Assembly: GCA_964423465.1 (NCBI GenBank) | Contig: CAYRFK010000001.1 | Span: forward strand, 1-64,000 | From: VGWF01 sp964423465 | Lineage (GTDB): Bacteria > Verrucomicrobiota > Kiritimatiellia > PWTM01 | Length of the DNA stretch: 64,000 nucleotides | Direction: 5' to 3' | Part shown: in pieces, positions 33,957 to 42,969 of the stretch | Layout of the letters: each line of letters starts with the position of its first letter | Numbering within the stretch: the stretch's first letter is position 1 | Position numbers and translations under genes: made by a program | Notes under the pieces: generated by a model | The model's input: the letters and a program-made list of their open reading frames with translations, nothing else | Told to the model about the DNA's origin: nothing | Databases searched by the model: none

Positions 33957-34724
33957 ATGAACGAGTCCAGTTCCCGATTCGAATCGATCTTCCTGGAGGT
34001 GTTCGAGGCGCTGCCCCGGCAGGGACCGGGCAGTCGCGCCTGCGCCGAACGGGCGCTGGGGCTGTGTGCGGGGCTTCCGCCGGAGCCCGCGATCCTCGAC
34101 CTGGGGTGCGGCGCCGGCGGACAGACGCTTCAGCTTGCCGAACTCACCGCGGGGTCCATCGTGGCGGTCGACCGCCACGCTCCAAGCATTGCGATTCTGG
34201 ACCGGAAGATCGCCGCACGGGGGCTGTCGCATCGGGTCCGCGCGCAAGTTGGCGACATGGCGGACCCCGGGCTTTCGCAGGAGTCGTTCGACCTCATCTG
34301 GTCCGAGGGCGCGTTCTACAACATCGGCATCGCGAATGCGCTCCGGACAAGCTTCGGGCTGCTGCGCCCGGGCGGCTTTCTCGCCTTCACCGACGCCGTC
34401 TGGCGCGTGGCGGACCCGCCGCCGGAGGTCCGGGCCTGCTTCGAGCCGGATTACCCCACCATGGGACGGGCGGAGGATGTCGAGGCGGCCATCCGGGCCG
34501 GCGGCTTCGTCCACCTGAGGCGATTCACACTGCCGGACGAGGCCTGGTGGGACGACTTCTACACGCCAATGCTGAAGCGGATCGAAGTCCTCCGCGTCGC
34601 CTACGGCGGTGACGCCGGGGCCCTGGGCATCCTGGACCGCATTGCGGAGGAACCCGCGATGCACCGCCGACATTCGAACAGCTACGCCTACGAGTTCTTC
34701 GTCGCGCAACGCCCTCCGTGCTGA
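33957..34724 (+). CDS. Class I SAM-dependent methyltransferase
   Basis: 255 residues. Motif I is ILDLGCGAGGQTLQLA (near 48-63), followed by the acidic end of strand 2 in VAVDRHAPS, motif II around DLIWSEGAFYNIG and motif III LLRPGGFLAFTD. Substrate is unknown; the lid insert (WWDDFYTPMLKRIEVL) resembles small-molecule methyltransferases. ATG 33957 has GGGAGA upstream. It follows the AraC gene with a 51-base gap on the same strand, but there is no functional link visible to fucose use. Confidence 0.85.
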   Translation: MNESSSRFESIFLEVFEALPRQGPGSRACAERALGLCAGLPPEPAILDLGCGAGGQTLQLAELTAGSIVAVDRHAPSIAILDRKIAARGLSHRVRAQVGDMADPGLSQESFDLIWSEGAFYNIGIANALRTSFGLLRPGGFLAFTDAVWRVADPPPEVRACFEPDYPTMGRAEDVEAAIRAGGFVHLRRFTLPDEAWWDDFYTPMLKRIEVLRVAYGGDAGALGILDRIAEEPAMHRRHSNSYAYEFFVAQRPPC

Positions 34725-34768
34725 TCCAAGGCGGCCGCCGAATCCGGCACGGGTGCACCGGAAGCAGA

Positions 34769-34799
34769 ACCGGCGGATCGCCTGAAGCGAACCGCCGGT
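34769..34799. terminator. Hairpin between convergent methyltransferase and lipoprotein genes
   Basis: ACCGGCGG (34769-34776) pairs with CCGCCGGT (34792-34799). Inside, after one A-A mismatch, TCGC pairs with GCGA around the loop CTGAA, giving a 12-pair interrupted stem. Neither side has a clear T-run, so it may be a weak bidirectional terminator. Confidence 0.55.
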
Positions 34800-34822
34800 G
34801 GTCTGCGAATCTGCGGGCCGGA

Positions 34823-35239
34823 CTAGATCTTCGTCCCCGAGCACGGCACGTGCTTGGGCGGCGAATGCCAGAATTCTACGAAGTCCATCGTCATGACCCC
34901 GTTCGAGATCGTGGCCTCGATCTCGCCGTCGCCGACGCCGGGGTTCGTGAAGGGGCCCTTCAGCGTGCCGCCGGAAACGGTGTAGGTGCCGGAGAGATGC
35001 ACGGGGCCGTCCAACTCCTCGCGGGTCTTGTAGAATGTTCCGTCCTCTTGGAAGTAGTAGTAGCCGACCGAGCCTGTGTCCAACTTGGTCACCTCCCAGA
35101 CCCCGACGAAATCACCCCCGCCCGAACCGCCGCCCCCGCCGCCGTCGCCGCTGTCGCAGCCAGCCCCCATCCACGCCGTCATGGCCAGCATCGCGACCGC
35201 GATTCCCAGTCCAAAAACCCGCAAGCCCGCACGTTTCAT
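34823..35239 (-). CDS. Small lipoprotein with a lipocalin-like domain
   Basis: 138 residues: signal ending WMGAGC (lipidated cysteine near residue 28), a glycine/serine linker (GDGGGGGGSGGG) and a beta-rich domain (FVGVWEVTKLDTGSVGYYYF, LSGTYTVSGGTL, EIEATISNGVMTM) with the layout of the lipocalin-like small domains that start with GxW. Ligand unknown. The ATG at 35239 places the basic n-region MKRAGLR first. It is a single gene convergent with the methyltransferase. Confidence 0.75.
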   Translation of the reverse strand: MKRAGLRVFGLGIAVAMLAMTAWMGAGCDSGDGGGGGGSGGGDFVGVWEVTKLDTGSVGYYYFQEDGTFYKTREELDGPVHLSGTYTVSGGTLKGPFTNPGVGDGEIEATISNGVMTMDFVEFWHSPPKHVPCSGTKI

Positions 35240-35371
35240 GGTTTCTCTGCTCCCGTATGCCCGTTTTGTCCGCAGACCCGCCGGTTGGCCGGTCCGCCAA
35301 AACGGCGAATGGCCGCGCAAACTACGCAAAGGATTCGCGCAAGTCAAGGACGGCCCGCATGCGGGCGGGAC

Positions 35372-35776
35372 TCACGCGTTTCCGAGGCTCAGGTCGCCGA
35401 CGATCTTCCACGCGGGACCGTCGCGGAGGACGTCGAGGCGGCGGCCGGGGAAGGCGGCAGGGAGGTCCTGCTTGAGGCGGCCGATGGCGCGGTCCTCGAT
35501 CTCCCGGCGGAGCGCGGCGGGGACGGACTTCAGCGTGGCGATGCGGAGGTCGACGACGTAGCCACGGCCACGCTTCGTCCCGAATCCCGCGGAGAATGCG
35601 GCGCCCAGTTCAAAGAGTCCGTCACCGTCCGGATTCGGGGTCGCACCGCGCCGCGGGCGCGCGGGATGCAGCGGAAGGCGCGAGCCGAACTCCTGCTCGA
35701 GTTCCTCGTCGATGCGGGCGAAGACCGAGCGGAGCCGGTCCTCCCAGGCCTCTGCCTTGGGATGTCGCAGACTCAT
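35372..35776 (-). CDS. Conserved-looking hypothetical protein, cotranscribed with rlmB
   Basis: 134 residues, no signal peptide or membrane segment. The C-terminal half (FSAGFGTKRGRGYVVDLRIATL, RREIEDRAIGRLKQDLPAAFPGR, WKIVGDLSLG) looks like a folded alpha/beta domain. I do not recognise the family. Its ATG overlaps the stop of the rRNA methyltransferase gene (ATGA at 35773-35776), so it is translationally coupled to that gene and could act on RNA or ribosomes, which is only a contextual inference. Confidence 0.65.
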   Translation of the reverse strand: MSLRHPKAEAWEDRLRSVFARIDEELEQEFGSRLPLHPARPRRGATPNPDGDGLFELGAAFSAGFGTKRGRGYVVDLRIATLKSVPAALRREIEDRAIGRLKQDLPAAFPGRRLDVLRDGPAWKIVGDLSLGNA

Positions 35777-36564
35777 GCCGGCGGGGCGGCCGCGTTGTCG
35801 CGCTGGCGACGGACCTCGTAGAGCGCAATGGCGGCGGCGACGGCGGCGTTGAGCGAGCCGACGCGGCCCTTCATCGGGAGGCGGAGGACGCCGTCGCACG
35901 TCTGGCGGACGAGCCGTCCAATCCCCTGCCCCTCGTTGCCGACAACGATGGCGGCGGCGCCGTCGAGGCGGATGTCCGTATGGAGCGGGGCCTCGGGAAA
36001 CGCCTCCAGGCAGTAGACCCAGATCCGCCGCTCCTTGATCTCGGCGATGGCGCGGACCAGGTTGGTGACCTGGGCGACCTGCAGGTGCTCGACGGCGCCG
36101 GAGGAGGCCCGCACCACGGCGGGCGTCACGGCGCAGGCGCGGTCCCGGGGCAGGACGACGCCGGTGACGCCGGCCGCATCGGCCGTACGCATCATCGATC
36201 CGACGTTCTGGGGATCCTGGATGTGGTCGAGGACCAGAAGAAACGGCGGTTCCGTCGAAGCCGCAGCCCCGGAGAGAAGGGCGTCGAATTCCGCAAAGCG
36301 GTACGGCCCGGTCTCGAGGGCGAGGCCCTGGTGGTTGCCGTTGAGGGTCATGCGGTCGAGATCCCGCCTCGCGCAGGCCGTCACCGGCACCTTCCGGTGG
36401 TGGGCCAGGCGGAGGATTTCGGCCGGGGGGCCGGCCATCTGGGTCCCTTCGGCGACGAGAAGCCGGTGAAGGTCCCGGCGGCCCGCCCGAAGAACCTCCA
36501 GCAGGGCCTGGCGCCAGTACAGGATCTCACGCCCGGAGTCCGGGGATTCCCGTTGATGTCGCAT
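35773..36564 (-). CDS. rlmB: TrmH/SpoU-family RNA 2'-O-methyltransferase (RlmB-like)
   Basis: 263 residues with an N-terminal L30e-like substrate domain (EILYWRQALLEVLRAGRRDLHRLLVAEG) and a C-terminal SPOUT domain. The SPOUT motifs are LDHIQDPQNVGSMMRTADAAG, VVGNEGQGIGRLV and LPMKGRVGSLNAAVAAAIALYE, forming the knotted SAM site. RlmB methylates G2251 of 23S rRNA; related TrmH enzymes act on tRNA, so the exact target is not certain. ATG 36564 gives the expected N-terminus. Confidence 0.9.
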   Translation of the reverse strand: MRHQRESPDSGREILYWRQALLEVLRAGRRDLHRLLVAEGTQMAGPPAEILRLAHHRKVPVTACARRDLDRMTLNGNHQGLALETGPYRFAEFDALLSGAAASTEPPFLLVLDHIQDPQNVGSMMRTADAAGVTGVVLPRDRACAVTPAVVRASSGAVEHLQVAQVTNLVRAIAEIKERRIWVYCLEAFPEAPLHTDIRLDGAAAIVVGNEGQGIGRLVRQTCDGVLRLPMKGRVGSLNAAVAAAIALYEVRRQRDNAAAPPA

Positions 36565-36628
36565 GGGTCTTCCTATAGCATCCCGCCCGGCCGGTTGGAA
36601 TGGTTTTCCGAATCCGGCCGCCCAAAAC

Positions 36629-38137
36629 ATGAACTTGAGGCTCTTCGCGATCGCGACGACATGCATGGTCGTCGGCGCCGCAGTCCGGGCGCAGACCAAC
36701 GCCCCGGCCGGCGGGGATGCCCTCCCCAACCCCTTGGGGGATGTGGAGGATGCGATCGGTCGGATTCGATCGAGCTACGAAGAGATCCGCCTGAGATTCG
36801 TCGAGAAGGACCGCCTGCTCCGCCAGGCGATCTCGGCCCAGCAGGCGGCCGAGGCCCAGTGCCGGGTCGTCGAGACACGGCTTGGGGAGGCCGAGGCCGA
36901 CCGCAAGGATCTCCGCGACCGGAACCGCCGCATCGAGTCCGAGCTTTCCAAGGCGCAGGAGACGATCGCCGGGCTGTTGCGGACCGTGACGAACCTGGAA
37001 GACCAGGTCGCGTCGGCCCAGCGTGATGCGCGAAAGGCGTCCCAGGAGAAGAACGACATCCTCGCCACGGCGGACAAGGCCCGCGAGCGCATGGCCGATG
37101 CCGAGAAGGATCGCGATCGCGCCCGGGATGCCCTGCTCGCCCTCGAGGCCAGGCTGAAGTCGCTCATCACCGGCTCCGCCCCGCCGCCGGAGCCGGCCCG
37201 GACGCCCGTGAAGGAACCGGAGCCCGCGATCACGGTCGAGGCGCCGCCCGTCCCGCCGAAGCCTGAACCTGTCAAGCCGTCACCCGCCCCTCCGACCCCG
37301 CCCGATGTGCCGACGGAGAAGCCGGCGCTCCAGTTGGCGCCCAAGCCTGTACCCGAACTGCCGGCGGCCATGGTCGGACGGCCGTCGGATGAACCGGCCG
37401 AGAACCGGAAATCCACAACCGCCCCGCCCATTCCCGAGCCCATCCTCACCAATGCTCCGCCCGCGGAGATGGTCGCACCGGCGCCGCCTCTGGTTCCGGC
37501 GACCCGTACGGAAGCCGCGCCGGCGGCCGACCGGGAACGTCCGGAGGCCATCGACCGTATCCTGGCCGACGCGTCGGCGGCGTTCGACGGTGGAGACTGG
37601 GACCGGGCGCGTTCGCTTTACGAGAAGGTTCTCGCGGACAGCCCGTCGGATCCCGTCGCCTCGGTCGGTCTCACGGAAGTCCTCATGCAGACCGGCGAGA
37701 CAGGCAGGGCGCTGGACAAGGCCCGCCAGTTGCTCGACGCGGATCCCGCGAGTCCCCGCCGGCTGTTCCTTGCCGGGCGCGCCGCCGCACGCGACGGCCG
37801 CAGCGAGGAGGCCCTCGGCCTGCTGGAGCGGGCCATGAAGGGCTCGCCCGACAATCCCGACGTGAAGCGCGAACTGGCCGCGGTGTTGTTCGATCTGCGC
37901 AAGTACCGTGAGTCGGCCGACATGTTCGTGGCGACGACCCGGCTCGATGCCGCCGACGGCGAGTCGTGGTTCAACGCGTGCGCCGCACTTCTGATGACGG
38001 ATCCTTCGCCCCTGAAAGAGGCCTCCCGCTATTACGAGAAAGCCCTGAGCCTTGGAGAACCACGCGATGAACGAATCGAGAAGCGCTTCCGCCCCGCACT
38101 GTCCACCCCCGCCCGCATGTCCCCCGCGAAGAACTGA
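36629..38137 (+). CDS. Secreted coiled-coil / TPR protein (first of three)
   Basis: 502 residues. A signal peptide (MNLRLFAIATTCMVVGAAVRA) is followed by a long coiled coil (about 40-190, heptads rich in E, R, A and L). Next comes a Pro-rich linker with repeated PKPEP/PPAE words, and then TPR units (AFDGGDWDRARSLYEKVLADSPSDPVA, LLERAMKGSPDNPDVKRELAAVL). The same order, coiled coil - Pro-rich linker - TPR, occurs in the next gene, suggesting duplication. Role unknown; an exported scaffold is likely. The ATG at 36629 is preferred because it begins the signal peptide. Confidence 0.8.
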   Translation: MNLRLFAIATTCMVVGAAVRAQTNAPAGGDALPNPLGDVEDAIGRIRSSYEEIRLRFVEKDRLLRQAISAQQAAEAQCRVVETRLGEAEADRKDLRDRNRRIESELSKAQETIAGLLRTVTNLEDQVASAQRDARKASQEKNDILATADKARERMADAEKDRDRARDALLALEARLKSLITGSAPPPEPARTPVKEPEPAITVEAPPVPPKPEPVKPSPAPPTPPDVPTEKPALQLAPKPVPELPAAMVGRPSDEPAENRKSTTAPPIPEPILTNAPPAEMVAPAPPLVPATRTEAAPAADRERPEAIDRILADASAAFDGGDWDRARSLYEKVLADSPSDPVASVGLTEVLMQTGETGRALDKARQLLDADPASPRRLFLAGRAAARDGRSEEALGLLERAMKGSPDNPDVKRELAAVLFDLRKYRESADMFVATTRLDAADGESWFNACAALLMTDPSPLKEASRYYEKALSLGEPRDERIEKRFRPALSTPARMSPAKN

Positions 38138-40544
38138 CGCCCCGCGTCATCGCCGGATCCTCCTCGTCCTGGCGGCGGCGTCCCTCGCGCTTTCCGCCCC
38201 CGGGATCGCACGGGCGGCCGATCTTCCGGAAAAGGCGGCCTACGTGGAGATGCTCCGCGGCGATCGCGCCCGCGAGGGGGGGGATGTCGCGGCGGCCATC
38301 GCCGGCTACGAGCGGTCGATGGACCTCTTCCGCGCCCTCCGCGCCGAGCAACCGGGCTACAAGGCCGCGGCACTGGAGTTCCGCATGGATTACTGCCGCC
38401 GGCAGATCGCCACCCTGAAGGCTGCCCTGCCCGCAACCCCCGCTGCGCCCGTCGCCCCCGCCGCCCCGGCGGAGACGCCTGCCGCAACGGCATCCGCCGC
38501 CGCCCAGGCCGCCGAACTTGCCGCCCTTCGCGACGAGATCCGCCGCCTGAGCACGGCCGCCGCCGCCGCAGAATCCATGCAGGCACGGCTGAAGGAACTC
38601 GAATCCTCGACCACCCAGATCGAGGCGGAACGCAAGCGAATCCAGGACGAACTGCGCAGCGTCGCCAAGGACCGTGACGCCGCCACCGGCCAGTCCGGCA
38701 AACTCCAGGTCCAGGTGGATACACTCCAGGCGCGGCTCGAGGGTGCGCAGGCCGAAATCCGCGATCTGAAGTCGCGTCTCGAGTCGTTTTCCGCGTCGGT
38801 CCCGGCCACCGAGGCCGAGGAACTGCGCAAGACCGCCAAGGTCGCCACCGGCGAGCGTGACGAGGCCATCCAGCGCGCCGAAGCCGCCACCGGAAAGCTT
38901 GCAGACATCGAGACGCGCCTCGACGCCGCGCGGGAGGAGATTCGCTCGCTGCAGGCCGCGCAGAAGTCCGAAGCCGACATCACCGCCCCCTACGCCGCCG
39001 AACTGGCCAGCCAGCAGAAGGAGGTCGACACGCTGCGCCGGGCCTCCGATCTCTCCGCCAAGCGGGCCGAATCGCTCACCGCCGTGCTTGCGGCGACCAA
39101 GGAGGAACTGGAAGCCGCCCGCAAGGCCGCAAACCCCAGAGCTTACGAGGACGAGATCAAGGCGTTGACCCGCGCCGTCGAGGCGTCCGCCAAGGAACGC
39201 GACAAGGCCCTCGCCAACGCGGAACGCGGCCGCGAACTGCTCGCCGCCGCCGACGCCGCCCTCGCTGACGAGAAGTTGACGATCAAGACCCTGAAGGCGC
39301 AGGTCAAATCCCTCTCGTCGAGCGAAAGTGATGAGGAACTCCGCCGCCTCGGCGCGGAGATGGAGAAGCTGCTCCGTGAACGGGATTCTCTCCGTGATCA
39401 ACTCTCCGCCCTGCACCGCAGCGGCGGCGATAACGAGTCCGCCCTGAAGGCCGCACAGGCCGAGGCGGCGGAGCTTCGCGCCCGTCTGGCTTCGTCGCCG
39501 ACGCCCGCCGCAGACGCCGACGGCTCGGACCGCGAAGTGCGCAAGCTGCGCGACGACAAGACGCGGTTGGAGACCCAACTGCAGGCCCTGTCGGCCCGGC
39601 TGGAACTGCTGAACGAGGAATCGAAGTCGGCGCGCAAGGCCTCCGAAGCGGCTCAGGACGATCTCTCCCGGCAAGTCACGGCCCTTACCCGTGAGATCCG
39701 CGACTTGACCCGCGAGCGCGAGCATCTCCTCGCCAAGGCGGCGAAGCAGTCGGACCGCGTCACCGCGCTGGAACTCCAGATCGCCGGGGCGGCAGCCCAG
39801 CCGGCCCCCGTGGCGGCCCCGCCGGCCGTGGAACCCCCGCCCGCCCTTGTGGCCGGCCCCGCCCCCGCGCCCGTGATGCCCGCGCCGGAAACCTCCGCCC
39901 CGCCCCCCGCACCCGCCGCGCTCCAGCCGGGAACCGCACCCGCTCCCGCCTCCGCACCGGAACCCGCGCCCGCGCCCGTCGTGCCGCCCCCCCCGCCCGC
40001 ATGGGCCGCCGAGGCGGATGCCGCCATGGCCTCGAACGCGGTGGACCGCGCCCTCGCGATCTACGACCAGGCCCTCGCCGCCAACCCGGATGACGTGACC
40101 GCACTTCTGGGCTACAGCCGGGCGCAGCTTCGCAAGGGCGAGACCTCGCAGGCCAGCGCCGCCGCCAGCCGCCTTGTCGAACTCCAGCCCGAGATGGGCG
40201 CCGCCCACCACGCACAGGCGATGGCCGAGGTCAAGGCCGGCAACCGTCGGACGGCCACCCGTTGCTTCCAGCGGGCCGTCAACCTCGACCCCGCGAATCC
40301 CATCTATCATCGCGACTTCGCCGTCTCGCTCTACGCCCGCGGCCTCACCGACGATGCCGTGGAGCAGTACCGTGAAGTCATCCGCCTCGCCCCGAAGGAT
40401 GGCCAGGCGCATTTCAACCTCGCTGCCCTGCTGTTGATGCAGCGCAAGCCGCCGGTCGACGAGGCCCGCGCGATCTACGAGAAAGCCATCGAACTGGGCG
40501 AGGCCCGCGACCCTTCGATCGAGAAGAAACTCCAGGCACCGTAG
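38067..40544 (+). CDS. Secreted long coiled-coil / TPR protein (second of three)
   Basis: 825 residues. After an n-region and membrane/signal segment (RRILLVLAAASLALSAPG, near 30-47) comes a short helical repeat (YVEMLRGDRAREGGDVAAAIAGYER), then about 450 residues of almost continuous coiled coil, a Pro/Ala-rich linker (560-630) and four TPR units, ending DPSIEKKLQAP. The preceding gene ends in a related TPR set (GEPRDERIEKRFRPAL). ATG 38067 has GGAG eleven bases upstream and lies inside the previous gene, a 71-base overlap. A scaffold or envelope-bridging role is inferred from shape only. Confidence 0.8.
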   Translation: MNESRSASAPHCPPPPACPPRRTDAPRHRRILLVLAAASLALSAPGIARAADLPEKAAYVEMLRGDRAREGGDVAAAIAGYERSMDLFRALRAEQPGYKAAALEFRMDYCRRQIATLKAALPATPAAPVAPAAPAETPAATASAAAQAAELAALRDEIRRLSTAAAAAESMQARLKELESSTTQIEAERKRIQDELRSVAKDRDAATGQSGKLQVQVDTLQARLEGAQAEIRDLKSRLESFSASVPATEAEELRKTAKVATGERDEAIQRAEAATGKLADIETRLDAAREEIRSLQAAQKSEADITAPYAAELASQQKEVDTLRRASDLSAKRAESLTAVLAATKEELEAARKAANPRAYEDEIKALTRAVEASAKERDKALANAERGRELLAAADAALADEKLTIKTLKAQVKSLSSSESDEELRRLGAEMEKLLRERDSLRDQLSALHRSGGDNESALKAAQAEAAELRARLASSPTPAADADGSDREVRKLRDDKTRLETQLQALSARLELLNEESKSARKASEAAQDDLSRQVTALTREIRDLTREREHLLAKAAKQSDRVTALELQIAGAAAQPAPVAAPPAVEPPPALVAGPAPAPVMPAPETSAPPPAPAALQPGTAPAPASAPEPAPAPVVPPPPPAWAAEADAAMASNAVDRALAIYDQALAANPDDVTALLGYSRAQLRKGETSQASAAASRLVELQPEMGAAHHAQAMAEVKAGNRRTATRCFQRAVNLDPANPIYHRDFAVSLYARGLTDDAVEQYREVIRLAPKDGQAHFNLAALLLMQRKPPVDEARAIYEKAIELGEARDPSIEKKLQAP

Positions 40545-40547
40545 CCC

Positions 40548-41720
40548 GTGCGCCCCCTCGCCTTCATCGCCCTGACCGCCGCGGCCCTCTCCCTCCCGGG
40601 TGTTCCCCGGGCGGACGAGGTGCCGGATCCGCCCCCCGCCTCCGAAACCCCGCCGCCAGCCGAGACCGACCTGCGCGCCGAGATCGAAGCCGCCAAGGCC
40701 GAGGCCGGCGACGCCCTCCGAAACGCGGAACGGTCCGCAAAGCGGGCGGAGGATGCCGCGGCGCAGGCTGAAACCCTCCGGGGCCGGCTGGCCGCCGCTG
40801 AACAGTCGATCGCCGCACTTCGTGATCAGGCTTCCATGCAGACGCGCGAGATGGGTGCGGCACAGCGCGAGCGCGATGATGCCGTCCGCCGTCTCGAACA
40901 GATGCATGCCCGCCTGGCCTCGGCGACGCAGGCCACCGCGGCCTCGGACTCCGAACTGGCCACCCTCGTCCGCCAGTCCCGCGACGACGCCGCCCGCGTG
41001 CGCGGGCTGGAGGCGGAGCTGGCAGCGCTGAAGAAGGCCCTCGCCCGCGCCGAGGAGGCCCGCGCCGAGCCGCCCCCTGTCGTGGTCGACACCGGCGGTC
41101 CGCCGGACGCCACCTTTCGCGAGTACCAGGCGGCCCTGGAGACCCGGACACGGGAGAACCTGGCGCTGAAGACACGGATTGGTCAGATGGAGACGCAGAT
41201 CTCCGAACTGACCCGCGCCGGCGACCCGGCGCAGCTTCGGGCGGCGCTGGCGGAGGCCATGGCCTCCCGCGACGGCGGGTCCCGGCACGGCGCCGACACC
41301 CCCGCCCTTGATGCGGCCGAGCGCAAACGGGTGAACGACCTGTTCGAAGAGGAGAAGAAGACCCTTCTCCTGATTCAGAATACCACCGAGGAACACCTCG
41401 ATGTCGCGCGTACGGAACGCGACGCCGCACTCCAGGATGTCCGGCGCGCCCAGAAACGAATCGCCGAGTTGGAGAAGGCCCTTGCCAAGAGGGAATCGCT
41501 GGAAGCCGAGATCCTGACCCTCGGCAGCGATCTGGACGCCGCCCGCAAGGAGGCCCGCGAGGCCCACAACCGCGCATCCTCCATCGCCCGCGACAAGGCC
41601 AACACCAGCCGGGATATCGAGCGCCTGCGGGAGAATCTGGAGCGTTCCGAGCGGGAGATCGCCGACCTGCGCGACCAGCTCAAGGCCGCCCGGGAAACCG
41701 CCCAACCCCCGAACCTCTGA
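40548..41720 (+). CDS. Secreted coiled-coil protein (third of three)
   Basis: 390 residues. GTG start three bases after the previous stop, signal peptide (MRPLAFIALTAAALSLPGVPRA), short Pro-rich stretch, then coiled coil nearly to the end (IEAAKAEAGDALRNAERSAK to ERSEREIADLRDQLKAA). No TPR. The last residues (TAQPPNL) run into the CCGAACCT repeat and the gene overlaps the 3' end of hisC by 41 bases. Together the three genes form one operon of exported filament-like proteins. Confidence 0.8.
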   Translation: MRPLAFIALTAAALSLPGVPRADEVPDPPPASETPPPAETDLRAEIEAAKAEAGDALRNAERSAKRAEDAAAQAETLRGRLAAAEQSIAALRDQASMQTREMGAAQRERDDAVRRLEQMHARLASATQATAASDSELATLVRQSRDDAARVRGLEAELAALKKALARAEEARAEPPPVVVDTGGPPDATFREYQAALETRTRENLALKTRIGQMETQISELTRAGDPAQLRAALAEAMASRDGGSRHGADTPALDAAERKRVNDLFEEEKKTLLLIQNTTEEHLDVARTERDAALQDVRRAQKRIAELEKALAKRESLEAEILTLGSDLDAARKEAREAHNRASSIARDKANTSRDIERLRENLERSEREIADLRDQLKAARETAQPPNL

Positions 41721-42801
41721 CCCTCGGAACCTCCGAACCTGCCAACCTCCGAACCTCTGACCCCGCCTCCCGCATCGCCGCGAGAAACGCCTCCATCTCC
41801 GCATCCGTCCCGATCGTGATGCGCAGCCACGGCGCGGTCCGGGGCATCGTGAAGTGCCGCACCAGGATCCTGCGCTCGCGCAGCGACTGGAAGACCTCGG
41901 CGGCGGGCCGGCGCGGCGGACGGATCCAGAGGAAGTTGGCCGCGGAGGGACACACGCGGCACCCCATCGACTCCAATGCCGCCGCGGTGCGCTCCCGCGT
42001 CGCCACGATCCGTGCCGCATTCGCGCGCATCGCGTCCAGGTCGTTCAACGCCGCGAGCGCCACGTCCTGCGCGAGGCGGTCGACGTTGTAGGAATCCTTG
42101 ATCTTCATCAGCGCCCCGATGAGCGGCGCCGGGCCGACCGCATACCCGAGGCGGAGCCCGGCAAGCGAGAAGGACTTCGACAGCGTGCGCGCAACGAGAA
42201 CGCGGTCCGAGGCCAGTGCCAAGTCGACCAGCGAACGCGGCGCAAAGTCGACATAGGCCTCATCGATGAGCACCACGCCGGGGAATCCCGCGCAGAAACG
42301 GCGCACCTCATCCTCCGGATGCAGCATCCCGGTCGGGGCGTTCGGATTCGTAAGATAGAAGAGTTGTGCCCCGCATCCGGCCGGATCGCGCCATTCGAAT
42401 TCCGGCCCGAGTTCCACCGGCCGGCCTGCGATCTCCTCGATCTGCGCCAGCACGGGATAGAGCGAATAGGACGGCTCGAACCAGCCGATCGTCCCGTTCC
42501 GCTCGACAAACGCGCGGGCGCAGAGCGCCAGGATCTCGTCCGATCCGTTGCCGACGAACACCTGGTCCGGCCGGCAGCCGTGAATCTCCGCGATCCGCTC
42601 GCCCAGCCTGCGGCAGGCGGGATCCGGATAGAGGCGCAGCGAGTCCGCCGAAACCTCCCGCAGCACCCTCGCCACGCCGGGCGCGGGCGGATACGGATTC
42701 TCGTTCGTATTCAGCTTGATGACGCCGGGCTCGCGCGGCTGCTCGCCGGGCACGTAGCCCGACATGGCCTCGACGGACCGGCGGATGTACGGGGATGTCA
42801 T
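41680..42801 (-). CDS. hisC: Histidinol-phosphate aminotransferase
   Basis: 373 residues, fold-type I PLP enzyme. Recognised by KLNTNENPYPPAP, VFVGNGSDEILALCARAF, FYLTNPNAPTGML, VLIDEAYVDFA and TLSKSFSLAGLRLGYAVG, in which the SKSFSLAG lysine forms the PLP Schiff base. It converts imidazole-acetol phosphate to histidinol phosphate. No other his genes are near. The C-terminal 25 or so residues (RRLAGSEVPRVRGSGVGRFPGRP) are repeat-coded and not expected in the family. ATG 42801 has GGCGG upstream and starts at the usual N-terminus. Confidence 0.92.
   Translation of the reverse strand: MTSPYIRRSVEAMSGYVPGEQPREPGVIKLNTNENPYPPAPGVARVLREVSADSLRLYPDPACRRLGERIAEIHGCRPDQVFVGNGSDEILALCARAFVERNGTIGWFEPSYSLYPVLAQIEEIAGRPVELGPEFEWRDPAGCGAQLFYLTNPNAPTGMLHPEDEVRRFCAGFPGVVLIDEAYVDFAPRSLVDLALASDRVLVARTLSKSFSLAGLRLGYAVGPAPLIGALMKIKDSYNVDRLAQDVALAALNDLDAMRANAARIVATRERTAAALESMGCRVCPSAANFLWIRPPRRPAAEVFQSLRERRILVRHFTMPRTAPWLRITIGTDAEMEAFLAAMREAGSEVRRLAGSEVPRVRGSGVGRFPGRP
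41699..41765. repeat. CCGAACCT / CCAACCT array (family R6) at overlapping gene ends
   Basis: Units CCGAACCTC, CCGAACCTG and CCAACCTC repeat through the convergent 3' ends of the third coiled-coil gene and hisC. The array supplies the last codons of the former and the non-conserved tail of the latter. Confidence 0.75.
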
Positions 42802-42969
42802 GCCGCCATTCAACACGACCCGGCGCGCGCGCGCAAAGCCAAAGCGTCGGCGCATCTCCATCCCGCGGGCCCCTCGCCGCGATCCGCGCCATGATGGCGC
42901 CCGCACTACGACCGGTGTAGACTCCCGCCGCCGTGCCGCAACCGCGCCCGACGCTGAGGAGAAGCCGAA

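Noticed and set aside
37971..42020. A 1349-codon open frame on the minus strand opposite the coiled-coil operon
   Set aside because: Gly/Leu/Arg-rich composition follows from antisense reading of Ala/Glu-rich coiled coils; no start site or motif supports it.
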